Source: Dactylorhiza incarnata
Taxonomy: Eukaryota > Streptophyta > Magnoliopsida > Asparagales > Orchidaceae
Reading direction: 5' to 3'
DNA length: 64,000 nucleotides
Assembly (NCBI GenBank): GCA_033032865.1
Contig: JAWHQI010000005.1
Location: forward strand, 9,882,001-9,946,000
Below, piece after piece: positions 1 to 11,953 of this stretch. The translations under genes and the position numbers were made by a program. The notes beneath the pieces were generated by a model. It was given only the letters and a program-made list of their open reading frames with translations, was not told the origin of the DNA and made no database searches. Numbering within the stretch: position 1 is the first letter of the stretch; each line of letters begins with the position of its first letter.

Positions 1-672
1 TCCCTATGAAGAATTCTGGAGATGGCGAAGACCTTCTAAATAACGTCGAAGTCAAAGCGTGTGTTCTTCGCGTTGGGTGAGCATTAATCCGATCCTCCTT
101 TGAATTCTACTCTTAAATTTGTGTGGGAGATGGTGGTATGAAAATACATCCCTCACAGAGTTTCTGAAGTGCTGGAATAGGGCTCCTTGTAATTAATCAT
201 TGAAGAGAATGAATGCCATCAATTTATAGGATTGGAAGCTAATGTCGGCGTTACGGCTAACGCCAGGCGTTGGCTCAATATAGAAATAATTTGATAGCTA
301 GGATCTTCAAAATAGGAAGGAGATTCTGCATCTTTGGAAACATTCATTTTAGGCAACCTTAACGCTAGCGTTGAGGCTAACGTTGGCGTTAAGCCAAATT
401 ATTCCCAAAATGCACCTGCAATCACGACAGCTTCCCTTTATGCCATTTTCATCTTGGTGGGAACAAAAGTCAACACCGGTGTTAAGTCCTAATGCCTGGC
501 GTTAGACTACATTCATCATTTCAGCTTGTGAGCAAGTCCAGACCAACAATGCAGCATCCTAGTGTCAATTTTGTTCAAACCTGTATGCTAAAACTCAATG
601 GCAAACAGGATCAAATACAAGTAGGATTTGTTATTCTCAAATTAAAGGGATATGGAAAACCGTGTTCCAACA
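1..672 (-). repeat. 3' LTR of TRG-C (partial, cut by window edge)
   Basis: The segment ends with TCCAACA at 666-672, the family LTR terminus. A slightly decayed purine tract (minus strand, AAAAGGAGGAG) lies directly beyond it. It aligns with the right-hand LTR at 33410-34563. It contains several short palindromic units of the type TAACGCCAGGCGTTG. Confidence 0.9.
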
Positions 673-1686
673 AACTCCTCCTTTTGATAATAACAAATCT
701 AATAGTGATAAATCAGAATCATATAGAAGAGATGTGTTTTTAGAAAGATATATGACACTAAGCAGCATAGAGATAAGAGTTATAATGATAGTTTGTTAAA
801 TTGTGCTCCTCCTGCTTAAGTGCTCCCCCTTAGTGAATGCTCCCATAAACTAGATTCATGCTCCTCCTTAAACTAGTGAATCCTACTCTTTTAATCATTA
901 AGATTTATCATTTTATTCTCCCCTTTTGTTATTAGCAAAAGTGAGTGGAGTGAAAACAAAACTAGAATAATGAAGAAAAAAGTTTGGACAAACTAATAGA
1001 GGATAATAGTTTTGTTTTAAGCATAAAGTAGGTCATGATCGAGCTAAGAGAGAGTAGCACAGTGGAAAAAGGAATATGATAAGTGTTTGTAATAATATCT
1101 CATGTATATAAACAAGTCATTCTTTGTTAAAAGATTTTGAGAGATACAAGTGAAGAAGAGACCTTAAAGATATGCACGATAAAGCATGATAAAAGTACAT
1201 GATCAAATCAATAATGCGGAAAAGCAAGGTAACCAAGATAAGCAACAGAAATTATTTTTGTTTTGGTTTGACAATTTCAACAATATTCTTAGACTTTTTA
1301 TATAATTAGCATTATTCTTGAAATTTTTTCACAACTGGCTAGCATGATTTAACATATTCAAACAGATAAGAGCTACAATGTAACTAATTTGTATTTCAAG
1401 TAAATAAAACATTGTAGAAATCATGGATTACTATCTAGTGTTTTTACTTAAGTTTTTAGAGAATCATGTAAATATGCATTAGGATCTAATTCTCATGAGT
1501 AGAAGCTTTATGAAAAACAATGATGTGTGCATAAAAGTGTTTTGATAAGAGTATACAAGTGAAATAATCAAAACACTTGACATATGTAATGAAATAGTAG
1601 AACAATATTAAGATTGTAACCTTGTAATTACTTTCACATATCAATTCTAAAAGAAATTTCCAAAGCACTTAAAAAGATTACAACTA

Positions 1687-1747
1687 CCAAGACGTTTCAC
1701 CCACACAATGCTCATTAAGACTTATCAGGGAGCGAAGTATTGCTTGG
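1687..1747 (-). other. TRG hairpin H1 (TRG-C copy)
   Basis: Outer arms CCAAG (1687-1691) and CTTGG (1743-1747) enclose an inner stem around a loop containing AATGCTCATTAAGACTTATC. The left inner arm has decayed at CpG positions (TTTCACCC against the partner side GGGAGCGAA). The same loop with other stems occurs in TRG-A, TRG-B and TRG-D. Confidence 0.6.
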
Positions 1748-1852
1748 GAGATCACATAAGCATTTTTTTATAAATTTTTATTTTAAGTGATCCGGTTTAA
1801 GAATAGAAGTGATAAAGAAAATATATTTGCACAAGACACTTTACAAATCTTT

Positions 1853-1912
1853 CCAAGGCACTCAACCTCACAATGCTCATTAAGACTTATCAGGAGGATG
1901 AGTAGTGCTTGG
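1853..1912 (-). other. TRG hairpin H2 (TRG-C copy)
   Basis: CCAAG and CTTGG outer arms enclose CTCAACCTC facing GAGGATGAG (eight of nine pairs), with the same loop as H1. It lies about 165 bp from H1, the spacing seen in TRG-A and TRG-D. Confidence 0.65.
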
Positions 1913-2814
1913 TGGAGTTATCTTTGTCATTTTATTTTATATTTTTAATTTTGGGACAAAGGTCTCCGAATTCACTTATTTTTGCAAACACTAACAATTT
2001 TGAAATAACACTTCTATATGTGCAAGAAATATTTTGTTTGAAAGATATTGTAGGTAATATAGACACACAACTTAATAATTTAAAGTTATTACACTACACA
2101 ATTATGCAAGACTAAGATTATGAGCACATGTAGATTACCAAAATAGCGAGTGAATGAATCATTGATTAACATACAAAATTACACATACTTAGAGGCATGC
2201 TAGGCAATCATACACAATTTTTTATAGACAATTTCATGCATATAATAAGATTAAGGTCAAGGCATGACATGATAAAATAATGTTTAGGAAACTTGAAATG
2301 AGAATTAAACATTGAAGAAAATCTTTAAGTGTATGCCTTATAAATTTTGACCATTTGTAATGAAGATACTAAGTTTTTTGCTCATGTGAAGTTTTTATAA
2401 TCAAAACATATTTTTATAAGTATTGAAAACAAACAAATGACAAAAACATATTTTTCAACTTTTTTGGATTATTTAAATTTTTTTGTATTTTTGAAATAAG
2501 ACAAATAAGAAACAATTCAAATCTGAGAAAAAATAGAGAATATGCCTGAGAAAAATACCAGAAATATTTTAGAAAAAATTGTTAGTTATGGAACTTTTAC
2601 GTAGAAGGGGGGATTAGGTGATATGCCTGTTTTAGAATTTTATGCACAAGAGCTTAAGCTATTTTATCACAGTGCACCGAACAATCACAGAAACATCACT
2701 CACAAAAACAACAGATGTATAGTGGTTCCTCAACACATGGTGTCTTGAGTAGTCCACTCTCCCTCTGCACCTTTCTAGCCGTGTGCTAGGGTCGGTAAAC
2801 TCCACCAAATACTC

Positions 2815-3010
2815 AGGCCCACAAGCCTTACAAGTTCAGGCCCTCAAGCCCTACACTCAGGCACTCAAGCCCTTCGAATCTCCGACCTTCAAGCCCTACA
2901 CTCAGGCTCTCAAGCCCTACAATTCTCAGGCCCTCAAGCCCTTCACTCAGGCTCTCAAGCCCTACAAATCTCAGATCTACAATAGATCCTACAGATCGGG
3001 CCCTCAGGCC
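2815..3010. repeat. 18-bp tandem repeat in the copia LTR
   Basis: Units such as CTCAAGCCCTACACTCAGGC repeat with small changes (CCCTTC, CCCTACAAATCT) about nine times. The plus-strand open frame over it (2783-3058, repeats of QALKPYT) is a by-product of a repeat length divisible by three. Confidence 0.85.
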
Positions 3011-3424
3011 TTACAGAGAAATAAAGAGATGATACGAGAACTTTCTTTAGCCGGATAAATATCGGCTTCTTGGACTAGAAGAGAATGCTTTTGATCTTCA
3101 CATGGACATCACACATTCTTCTTCAATCCTTTCTGGAACACTTCTTATCAGTCGATCTTGCTAGACTGAAACTTCGAGAACTTGATGCAGAATGTATGGT
3201 TCTCTAGTTCTTGTTTCTTCTTCTCGCACTTGTATTACTGTTCTATTGAAAAACTTATGAGTATCCTCTATATTCAATTAGGGTAGACACTTATTCCCTT
3301 TATCTCTAGGGAGACATCAAATGGTTTCCTAGAATGTACCTTAAGTGTTAGGAGCCCATTCCTTAACGACACGTGTTGATTGGACCATCATGCAGTGGAA
3401 TTAAATGCAGACAACGCGGTTTGA

Positions 3425-3925
3425 AATGTCTTGACCTATCTCGATGATATTTGCAACGTCTAGACGACATATTTTGTCGTTATGATGATCCATCTTGGAC
3501 TTGGACAATTATTCAAGTCTTCTTTAGAAAATGATATCTCGATGATACTTGATATCATAGCTCTACTTGCACTTATGACGATATGAAGATGTCGTCGCAA
3601 TCTTGTTAGTAACTTCTGGTCTTCTCAGCGATTAGACTTCTTTACGACGATGTCGTCGACACTCTCGAATACTTTGACTTAAGTCTTCCAGCGATATCGT
3701 CTTGTGATACAGATTGACACGATGATATTTAACTTGATTGATTCTTCTTGTTCTTTTTGACGATATCGTCGTGTGTGCTTTGCTGTCACAACGATATTGT
3801 CAAATTGTCCATATCATTTCGACGATACTTATCATGATTCTTAAGCTTATCTCTTTATGCAACCTCGATGATGTACGAGGGCTTTATTTGATGATATGTG
3901 CAGTCCTTCTCGACGATATTATACT
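3425..3925. repeat. Interspersed CGAYGATATCGTCG motifs in the copia LTR
   Basis: Short units like TCGATGATAT, CGACGATATCGTC and GATGTCGTCGAC recur every 20-60 bp. The same field is present in the other LTR at about 20160-20790. Units are inverted-repeat in nature and CpG-rich, with frequent C-to-T variants. A regulatory role in U3 is an inference. Confidence 0.7.
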
Positions 3926-4421
3926 TAGTGGAATTTGAGAAGTACTGGACATATTGTTTAATCTCTGCAAACATAAATTGAACACATATCAAGTACATAA
4001 TGCTTTTATAATTGACTTGAGCACTTCTTCAAATCAGGAACATTGATGGGCACTGTTCCCAACAATCTCCCCCTATTTAAAGAAGTCATAACTCATTCAA
4101 TGATAAATGCCAACACAGAAAAAGAATTAAGATTCAAGTAAATTTAACTTAGATACATCTACTCAGCATCACATAAATAAAATGAAAGTTTTTGGATAAC
4201 AATTAGCTAACATTTGCCCATGCAGTTTTTAGACAAAAACATCCTTTGATGGTGGATTTTCCCTTTCTCTTCTGTCTTTCATGAAAGTAGATAGGCTTGG
4301 GGATCTTCTTTGGAGATGGAGGAGGACCATGAGGGAATGCCATCTTGTGATTTCTCCTCTTCTCCATTTGCTTGATATGACTATTCCAATCAACTGAATA
4401 ATATACTCTTTTATTGCATTC

Positions 4422-4592
4422 CTAAGGATATCCAAATTCTATCCAGCTTTCTGAAATAATCTCCTTGGAGATAGGACTCCACTTTCCTGCTTGTGGATCC
4501 TGCTCAACTTCCTTTAGCCTCTTATGCCAGTACTTCCTGCTCTGAATTCTCTTTCTTTTCTTGAATAGATTCTCCAAATTCAATGTCATATT
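4422..4592 (-). pseudogene. Copia accessory ORF, C-terminal piece beyond TRG-A
   Basis: This is the part of the extra ORF on the far side of TRG-A. When TRG-A and one copy of ATATT are mentally removed, the frame of 13465-13729 continues into this piece and meets a stop near 4522. A second open frame runs to 4422. The peptide is charged (lysine, glutamate and glutamine rich). I do not recognise a domain here. Confidence 0.5.
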
Positions 4593-6116
4593 TGTTGGAT
4601 CTGTAGGCGCCCTTAGAGGGGGGGTGAATAAGGGTTTTAAAAACTTTAAACTTAAATAGAAAACTTTTGATATTTTGATCGAGGTTAAATCAAAAGTAAA
4701 GAGATAATGAAATTAGAAATGAAATCAATTTTATTAAGTAAGAAAAGACATGATTAACATTTATAAAATTGATTACAAAATCTGATTTCAATGACGCTAG
4801 AAATCGAAGCGAATAATATGAAAACCCTTTTGGTTTTCTATACCGACTTGTATCCCCACAAACCGGTTGGCTTTAACCGATCTCTCCCCAGATACGGCAT
4901 CAAGCCGCTCTAGCCAATCTATCACCAGAAAGGCCTCGAGCATCCCCTAGATCTTCTCCCTAGACCCAGTCGCCAATACAAGGAGAATTACTCCCTAAGT
5001 CCAACCTAAACCTAGTCGCCGTGTGGCGAATTCCCGAACTGATTACAAAGATGAAATAAAGGATAAAATACAAAATACAAATATAAAACTCCCTATGAGG
5101 TAATCTAAAGGAGACGCCGAAGAATCGCTGAAGATCGTAGAAGTCCAAGCATGCTTTCTTCGCGTTGAGTTAGCGTGTTGATCCAAGCCTCCTTTGATTC
5201 CTCCTTTTGAAATATGAGTGGGAGATGTGTTTCTCTGGAAATACGGCCCTCACAAAGTTTCTGAAGTGCTGGAAGTGGGCTCTTGACAATCTGTAGTTAG
5301 AGAAGACAAAATCCTCCGATTTATAGAATTTGAGCTAACGCCGGCATTAAGTCCTAACGCCTGGCGTTGACTATGTATAGCAATATATTAATGGCTCGGA
5401 TCTTCAGAAGAGGAAGGAGATTCGACACTTTAGGAATGTTTTATTTTAGGCAATATCAACGCTGGCGTTAAGGCTAACGCGGCGCGTTGGGCAAATCATT
5501 CCAAATGTTCCTCCTGAAATCACGGCAGCTTTCTCCTTGCCAAATTCGTCGACCGGATAGCGCCCGGTGTTAAGAGCTAACGCTTGGCGTTGAGATTCTT
5601 TCTTTAATCAGTTGGCACCCCAATTCGTCGAGCAGATAATTTCGTCGAACTCAATTCATCGATCAGGCTTCATCGTTCGTCGAACAAAATTTCGTCGATC
5701 GGAGTTCGTCGAGTGGGCTACATCATTCGTCGACCGGAAATTCGTTGAACGCAAGATTGTTGAACGCAAGATCTATTTCGTCGAACCCAGCTTCCGTTCT
5801 CAGCGTCTTGATTTCGTCGATCGCAGCAGCAAGTTCATCGAACGAAAATTTCATCGAGCACATTTCGTCGAACGCCGAGGTATGCATTTCGTCGAACGCC
5901 AATTTTGTCTAGCGCTAATGCCCAGTGTTAAGCTTAACGTCTGGCGTTGAGTAACTTTCAATCCTTCAGCTTGTGGTTAGTGCTAGACCATTGTTGCAGA
6001 TATCTGGTGTCAAAACTGTCCATACCTACATGCTAAAAACACAATGGTAACAAGATCAAATACAAGTAGGATTTGTGATTCTCAAATCAAAGAATGCAGA
6101 AAACCATGTTCCAACA
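4593..6116 (-). repeat. 3' LTR of TRG-A
   Basis: TGTTGGATC...TTCCAACA, 1524 bp. It starts with the family-wide segment GGCGCCCTTAGAG, a run of 7 G and TGAATAAGGG. Its right half carries inverted units (TAACGCCTGGCGTTG) and an array of TTCGTCGA-type motifs at 5623-5912. Confidence 0.95.
5623..5912. repeat. TTCGTCGA motif array in the TRG-A 3' LTR
   Basis: About 16 units of TTCGTCGAAC or close variants repeat at irregular 12-25 bp spacing. The matching array in the other LTR is 12981-13255. Sister LTRs (TRG-B, C, D) lack it. The long plus-strand open frame (5612-5950, repeats of FVERK) is only a translation of this array. Confidence 0.85.
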
Positions 6117-6129
6117 ATCTCCCCCTTTT
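6117..6129 (-). other. Polypurine tract of TRG-A
   Basis: The minus strand reads AAAAGGGGGAGAT immediately before the 3' LTR. This is the expected plus-strand priming site of an LTR retrotransposon. The equivalent tract is at 25952-25964 in TRG-B. Confidence 0.85.
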
Positions 6130-6630
6130 GATAATAACAAATCCAATTTGAGATAAATCAGATTCATAGATAAAGCATTTGTATTTTTGAAAGGATATAT
6201 GACACAAGCAATTTATAAGATAATGATAAGAATTATAGTTTCATTGAACATTGTGCTCCCCTTACAAAGATGCTCCCCCTTAGTGTATACTCCCATAAAC
6301 TAGATACATGCTCCCCCTTAATCTAGTGAATCCTACTCCATTAATCAATATGATTTAGCATTTTATTCTCCCCCTTTGTTATTAGCAAAAGAGGGTGGAG
6401 TGAAACAAAACTATAATAACAAAGACCAAAGTTGGGACATAACTAAGAGAGGATTAAGTGTTTTGTGTAAACATAAAGTAAGTCATGATCGAGCTAAGGG
6501 AGAGAGTAGCACAGTGGAAAAATATATGATAAGCGTGAAAGAACATCAACCAAAGATTATACCAAAGGAATGTAATCACTTGCTTTATAAGAGTTTTAAG
6601 CATAAGAAAAGGTAATGATTTCCATGTAAC

Positions 6631-6885
6631 CAATCTACCCAGACAATATGTCTACACCCTAGCCCCGTACAAAGTGACAGATGGGCATGAGGAGCTGCAA
6701 ACATGTCGTAGGTTGGGGTGTTAGTCCCATATGCAAACAATAGACTAAAATTCACCCTAGCACTCTTTCCCCCAGTGCCTCGCAAGGCCCCACTAGAACC
6801 CTCCCCGGTTAAGGACAAGGCATGAGTTAGAGGTCAGGTAATCTAATGTCTACAACCCTACGCCCCCGCTATGGTGAGATATGAA
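6631..6885 (-). other. Conserved GC-rich block (position I) of TRG-A
   Basis: Recognisable by TATGTCTACACCCTAGCCCC, GGTTGGGGTGTTAGT, CCCAGTGCCTCGCAAGG and CCTCCCCGGTTAAGG, all non-coding. It is nearly identical to 49345-49600 (TRG-D) and clearly related to 21313-21560 (TRG-C) and 28026-28275 (TRG-B). Flanking sequence is AT-rich and far more diverged. GTCTACA occurs near both ends of the block. Confidence 0.7.
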
Positions 6886-7558
6886 GTCATGGATAATAAT
6901 TATTGAAAACATTTAAGCATTTTAAATTTAATGAGAGGTACATAGCCTATGGAATTATATTTTTATTTGAATTTATTAAGCACACAACTCACATAGCTAT
7001 TTTGAAGTCCATTAATAAATCATAGTTATTTAATACTTGATATAAGCATGAGAGCACATGATATACGGATACATGATTAAATAGAGAAATGCGGAAAAAC
7101 AAAAACAAAATAAATAATAGTATTTTTTTATAGTTTGACCATTCCAACAATATGTTTAGACTCTTAACATTTGAGCATTTTAACTTTGAAAATTTTCATA
7201 ACTAATAGGCAAGCATGATTTATCATATTCAAAAAGATAATAACTACAATGTAACCAATTCGTATTTCAAGTAAGGAAAACATTGTAGAAATCATGCATT
7301 GCAATCTAGTGCTTTTACTTGAGTTTTTAGAGAATTATATAATGTTTCCATTAAGATCCAATTCTCATGAGTGGAAGCTTTATGAAAATCAATGATGTGT
7401 GCATTAGGTGTTTTGATAAAAGTATACAAGTGAAATAATCAAAACACATGACATATGTAGTGAAATAGTAATAACAACAATAAGATTGTAATCATATAAT
7501 TACTTTCACACATCACATCTAGAATAAAATTTCAAAGCACATTACATACGTACAACTA

Positions 7559-7619
7559 CCAAGGTGCTTCGCCCACACAATGCTCATTAAGACTTATCAG
7601 GGAGCGAAGTAGTGCTTGG
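7559..7619 (-). other. TRG hairpin H1 (TRG-A copy)
   Basis: CCAAG (7559-7563) pairs with CTTGG (7615-7619) and CTTCGC (7567-7572) with GCGAAG (7604-7609). The loop includes AATGCTCATTAAGACTTATC. On the element's sense strand the structure is equally possible. Confidence 0.65.
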
Positions 7620-7733
7620 GGGATCACATAAGCAATTTTATTGATTTTTATTTTTAGTGATCCGGTGTACAAATAGAAGTGATAGAAAGAAATATGTTTG
7701 CACAAGACACTTTATAAATCTTTCTAAGGTGCT

Positions 7734-7783
7734 CAACCTCACAATGCTCATTAAGACTTATCAGGAGGGTGAGTAGTGCTTGG
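7734..7783 (-). other. TRG hairpin H2 (TRG-A copy)
   Basis: CTAAG and CTTGG form the outer arms and CTCAACCTC faces GAGGGTGAG, enclosing the family loop. It lies about 120 bp past H1. Confidence 0.6.
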
Positions 7784-8830
7784 TGGAGTTATCTTTGGCT
7801 TTTTATTTTAGATTTTTATTAAGGGCCAAAAGGTCTCCGAATTCACTTGTTGTTACAAACATCAATATTATTGAAATAACACTTCTATATCGTGCATGAA
7901 ATATATTTTTGAAAGACTATGTAGGTAATTTAGACATACAACTTAATATGTTAAAACTATTACACTACACAATCATGCAAGACTAGGATTATGAGCACAT
8001 GTAGATTACCAAAATAGTGAGTGTATAATTTATTGATTAACATAAAGCATTACTCATATTTAGAGGCATGCTAGGCAATTATACACAATTATCTATAGAC
8101 TATTTCATTGCACATAATCAGATTAAGGTCAATGCATGACAAAAACAATGTTTAGAAACTTTGAAATTAAAATTGGACATTGAAGAGAATCTTATTGTGT
8201 ATGCCTAATCAATTTTGACCATTTGAAACAAATAACTAAGATATTTACTCTTGTGAAGTCAAGTAGTCAAACCATAATTTTGTAAATATTTAAAACAACA
8301 AAAATGATAAAAGCATATTTTTGATCATTTTGAATTATTTAACCTTTTATTTTGTATTTTGAAATGAAACAACCAAATTAATAACACAATAATTTCAAAT
8401 ATTAAAAAATAAACAGAGAAAAACAATTAGAAATATTTTGGAAAAATTAGAAATTCAATTTGGCCAAAGTAGCTAACGCCTAGCGTTAAGTACTTAACGC
8501 CAAAACAGTACTCGATTTTTGAGAATTTTTGAAAATTTTTCTTTTGGCATAGATAATATATATATAGACCTTCTTAGGGAAGAAATTTCAGAGACGTTGA
8601 AAATGGTTAGAAGGCAATTCAAGCATGTTTTTATTTTTTCAAAAAATGGTTTTTATATTTTTATGTGGTTTTCATATATTTGTGTTTTACATGATTATTA
8701 GAGCTCAAAAATGATAAAATATGCAAAACACAAAATAAGCATGTTCGATCATAAACAAGAATGCATGAATAATATAAACATAGAGAGTGTATGCAATATG
8801 TATGATATAGGTATGTCCTAGATGATAATT

Positions 8831-8872
8831 CCCTAACTATATGTCTACACGCAAGCCCCACTATTATGGAAT
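8831..8872 (-). other. Truncated second copy of the GC-rich block (position II) in TRG-A
   Basis: CCCTAACTATATGTCTACAC followed by GCAAGCCCC matches the start of the block at 21313 in TRG-C, then breaks off. In TRG-C and TRG-B the full block sits at this position, so TRG-A has lost most of it here. Confidence 0.6.
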
Positions 8873-10436
8873 CAGTTTATAAACTATGGCTTTTATGCGT
8901 GATTAATTTCTTATTATATTTGATATTAAAGCAACATAGTTTATTATGAGTTTTAACTTTCAATTATTCCTCTGTAAGATTGATTCATTATGGTAATAAT
9001 AAGATATCTAGCATCAATGATAATATTTATTAGTTGATAATGCTAGTATGATGAGTTCAAAGTATGCCATAAGAATATTGCATATCTTTTATATTGATAG
9101 AGATTCAATTTGAAGATCTAGAATGAAGTGATGTTATGATTTGATGTTATTGATATCAAGGTGATTCTACGGTCTGGATATAGTAAGGTACATGCAATCA
9201 CAAAAACATGATTTATTTATATAATTATCATGATCACTAATTTTGTGAAAAATGTTTTTAATTTAAAGTTTGAACTTTTATAATTTTATCTTGGACTTCC
9301 CGAGGTCTACCCTGTGAGAGGTTCGCCCGGTACTAGGTGATGTGATGGGATGATAGCCCAAGTCTCCCTTTTGCAAGATACATGTAAATAGAAAAGTTAA
9401 GTTCAAAATAATATTTTTGATGCTTGTTTTTGTTTTATATTTTTGTATTTGATTTTTTTTTTGCATATAAAAATCAAACAAATTTCCAAAGAATAATTTT
9501 TTTTTGTAATTTGGTTTTTGTAATTTTGTTTTTTAATATTTCAAAAATCAACTATAGGTTGTATTGCAAAAATGAGTAGTACCTATAAAATAATATATTT
9601 TTAGTGATTTTTCATAATTATAAAATTATAGAAAATCGGACACTTGAGCTAGCACCGGCGTTAAGTCCTAGCGCCTGCGTTAGCTCACAGAGAGTGCTTA
9701 TTTTAATCATATAGCCTAGATTTTCTTCGATTTTGCTTCTGATTTTTCTGAATTATGTTTGTGCAATGTAAGGCCTGTCTAATGAAGTGAAGAGACGGGA
9801 AGAAATCGCAAGAAGTTGCGGAAGTTAAAATTTTAGTACATGGGTTTCACATTCATTAAAGTTCCATATTCATTAAACCTTAATTCTTGAGTTTTGCACA
9901 ACATATGCATGAGTGAAATGATCATAAATAAGTGAAATAATATTCATGCAAATATTTCAATTTCGATTTGACATGATTATGATTAAACATACTAGGGGTA
10001 ATAAATGACGCAAATATATTAAATACCTAAGCAAAACTTGCGCATTATATAAATTTAGCCTAATACCCCTAAAAACACCTTTTGAATCCCTTTTGATACT
10101 TATTTTAATTAGTCTTAATAATATCACATGACAAATTTAGTTTTTCAAAATTTATAAGACTTTTAGGAAATGGATCTTAAAAGGATAAAAATAAAAAGGA
10201 TAAGTAGATCACTTGAAAAATGACATGACTTTTTATTTAACTTTATTCAATTTGATTTATTTATGAATTTTGGTTTAGTATGTGAAAGTCATATCACAAG
10301 TTATATAAAGTGATCATATCATGATGGCTCAAAGAAATAAAAGCAAAAAGACAAAAAAGGAAATTAAGCATATCATGAAGTAGAGAATTGATATTTTATT
10401 TTTAGTTGATTTCTACTTCATGCAAATGTTTGGATA

Positions 10437-11904
10437 CTAATGAATGAGAGATTTAGGTATCCAAAGGGGACCGGGTATGACAGTTCCTTTGGGTACCCAA
10501 ATACATCGTGTTTGCTTTTGGGGAGATATGATTGAATGGGCCCTTTTGATTTTAGTTTGTGTTTCATCTTTAGCTTTGGGTCTCCATTCAAATCTTGGTT
10601 TAACATTATTTTTAGTTTTCAAATTTCCATAATCATTTATTTGAATATTTGGATCAAAAAGGTTTTTGAATTTATAATTTGAAGGAAATTTGTTTGCATT
10701 TAATTTTAGGTTGGGAGAAACATGATATTGTAAATTATGGTGATTTTGATTTTGATTTACAAATCCTTTATGTTCCTTTCTCCCATTTTTAAACTTAGGT
10801 AAGATGTTCATATTCATATTCAACTTGTTTTTAGATATAGTTTGATATTGTGAATTTTTATTTACCATTTTCATAAGCAAGTTGATTTTTGATTTTAATT
10901 CATCATTCTTCAATTTCAAATTATGTTTTAGCTTTATTATAAGCAATTGTGCTATTTTTAAGAGTGGAAACAATTGAATCAATATGATTTTGATAGTTAT
11001 TTCTATATTCATCAAATGTTTCATCCATCTCTTTAATTTCAATTTTATAGTCCTTACACTTAGCAAAATCATTTTTCAAGGATGAATTTTCTAGACATAA
11101 TCTTTCATTTTGTTCTTTTATAAAAAGAAGTTCCTTTTCAAGTTCCTTGTGTTTTTCTTTTAATTCATTATATTCTACACAAGGTGTACTGTTTTCAACA
11201 AAGGAACCATGTATAGAACTAGATAAATTTGAATTTGATTGTTCATTAATTTTTGCCTTTAAATTTTTATTTTATAAGCGCAAATGTTTATTAGCATCTT
11301 TTAATTTCTTAATTTTGCGCTTTGTAGTTTGAAGCAATTGTAATGAAGAGATAGAAGTACAAAAAATGGAATTTGATTTCCTTACATTGCTTTCGGAAGA
11401 GGCGCGATTTGAACATATAGTTTCTTTGACATCTTTATGGCACTCCTCTTCCGAAGATAGTATTTCTTCTTCTCTTTCATTTGATGTGCACTTCATGGAT
11501 CCGTCATGAGAGGAGCTTTCTTGAAAATTTGTGCAAGCTTGTATGTTCTCCAATTCTTATGTTTGTTCCATACCTGTAAGAGGAAAATCATACATTTCTT
11601 CAAGAAATTTCCACACTTTGTATGCACTAGAAAAACAATATATTAATTTGAAAATATCTTGGTATAAAGCACAAAAAATACTATTTAAAGCTTTTGCATT
11701 TAGATAACATTCCTGTTTATTTGATTCATTCGCTGGTCTAACTTTTGCTATATCCCATGCATTGATATCTAAATTTTTAATAAATTTTTCCATTAATAAT
11801 TTCCACCCTCTATAATTTCTCCCTTCGAATAAAGGTGGTTTAAGAGATTTTTCTTCTTCATAAAAATTTACCCCACTAGTAGAAGCGAGATCATGAGACG
11901 CCAT
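10437..11904 (-). pseudogene. Gag of TRG-A (copia-type, broken)
   Basis: It starts MASHDLASTSGVNFYEEEK at 11904 and is followed to residue ~115 by a UBN2-like copia Gag N-terminus (FEGRNYRGWK, NALNSIFCALYQDIFKLIYC-like core, VWKFLEEMYDFP). The middle is an acidic and coiled-coil section (11272-11553). The C-terminus (10437-11072) is basic and Asn/His-rich and ends IWVPKGT...LWIPKSLIH. At least two frame interruptions lie between the three open pieces (near 11555 and between 11072 and 11272). No CCHC zinc knuckle is present, unlike most copia Gag. The intact sister is 52513-53958. The role would be particle formation and RNA packaging in the cytoplasm, inferred from the family. Confidence 0.85.
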
Positions 11905-11933
11905 TATTCCCGGTTATTAAGCCGATTTGGAAT

Positions 11934-11951
11934 AACCTGGCTCTGATACCA
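11934..11951 (-). other. Primer binding site of TRG-A (initiator Met tRNA)
   Basis: The minus strand reads TGGTATCAGAGCCAGGTT two bases inside the 5' LTR. TGGTATCAGAGC is the usual plant initiator-Met primer site. Confidence 0.92.
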
Positions 11952-11953
11952 CT

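Larger units (their letters stand above)
673..2579 (-). other. TRG-C internal non-coding region, 3' part
   Basis: This is AT-rich and has no sustained reading frame. It aligns along its length with 6117-8450 of TRG-A and 49080-51500 of TRG-D. It contains the paired hairpins at 1687-1747 and 1853-1912. The small open frames here (such as 492-743 and 1909-2115) are not shared with the sister copies and are not genes. Confidence 0.7.
2580..4064 (-). repeat. 3' LTR of the copia element (complete)
   Basis: This is 1485 bp with TG...CA ends. From about 3244 it aligns with 19968-20934, the truncated 5' LTR. It contains an 18-bp tandem repeat (2815-3010) and a field of CGATGATAT/CGACGATATCGTC motifs (3425-3925). 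The first ~660 bp have no counterpart in the other LTR because of the deletion there. Confidence 0.9.

Noticed and set aside
2783..3058. 91-codon frame with repeated QALKPYT
   Set aside because: By-product of an 18-bp tandem repeat within an LTR.
5623..5912. CRISPR-like or satellite array
   Set aside because: Units are short, irregularly spaced, without unique spacers, and lie inside a eukaryotic LTR.
5612..5950. 112-codon plus-strand frame with repeated FVERK
   Set aside because: It is the translation of the TTCGTCGA array in the LTR; the equivalent region in the other LTR (12981-13255) does not keep the frame.
10418..10632. Plus- and minus-strand frames of about 62 codons at the gag end
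   Set aside because: Shadows of the gag tail in other frames; the real frame ends LWIPKSLIH at 10437.
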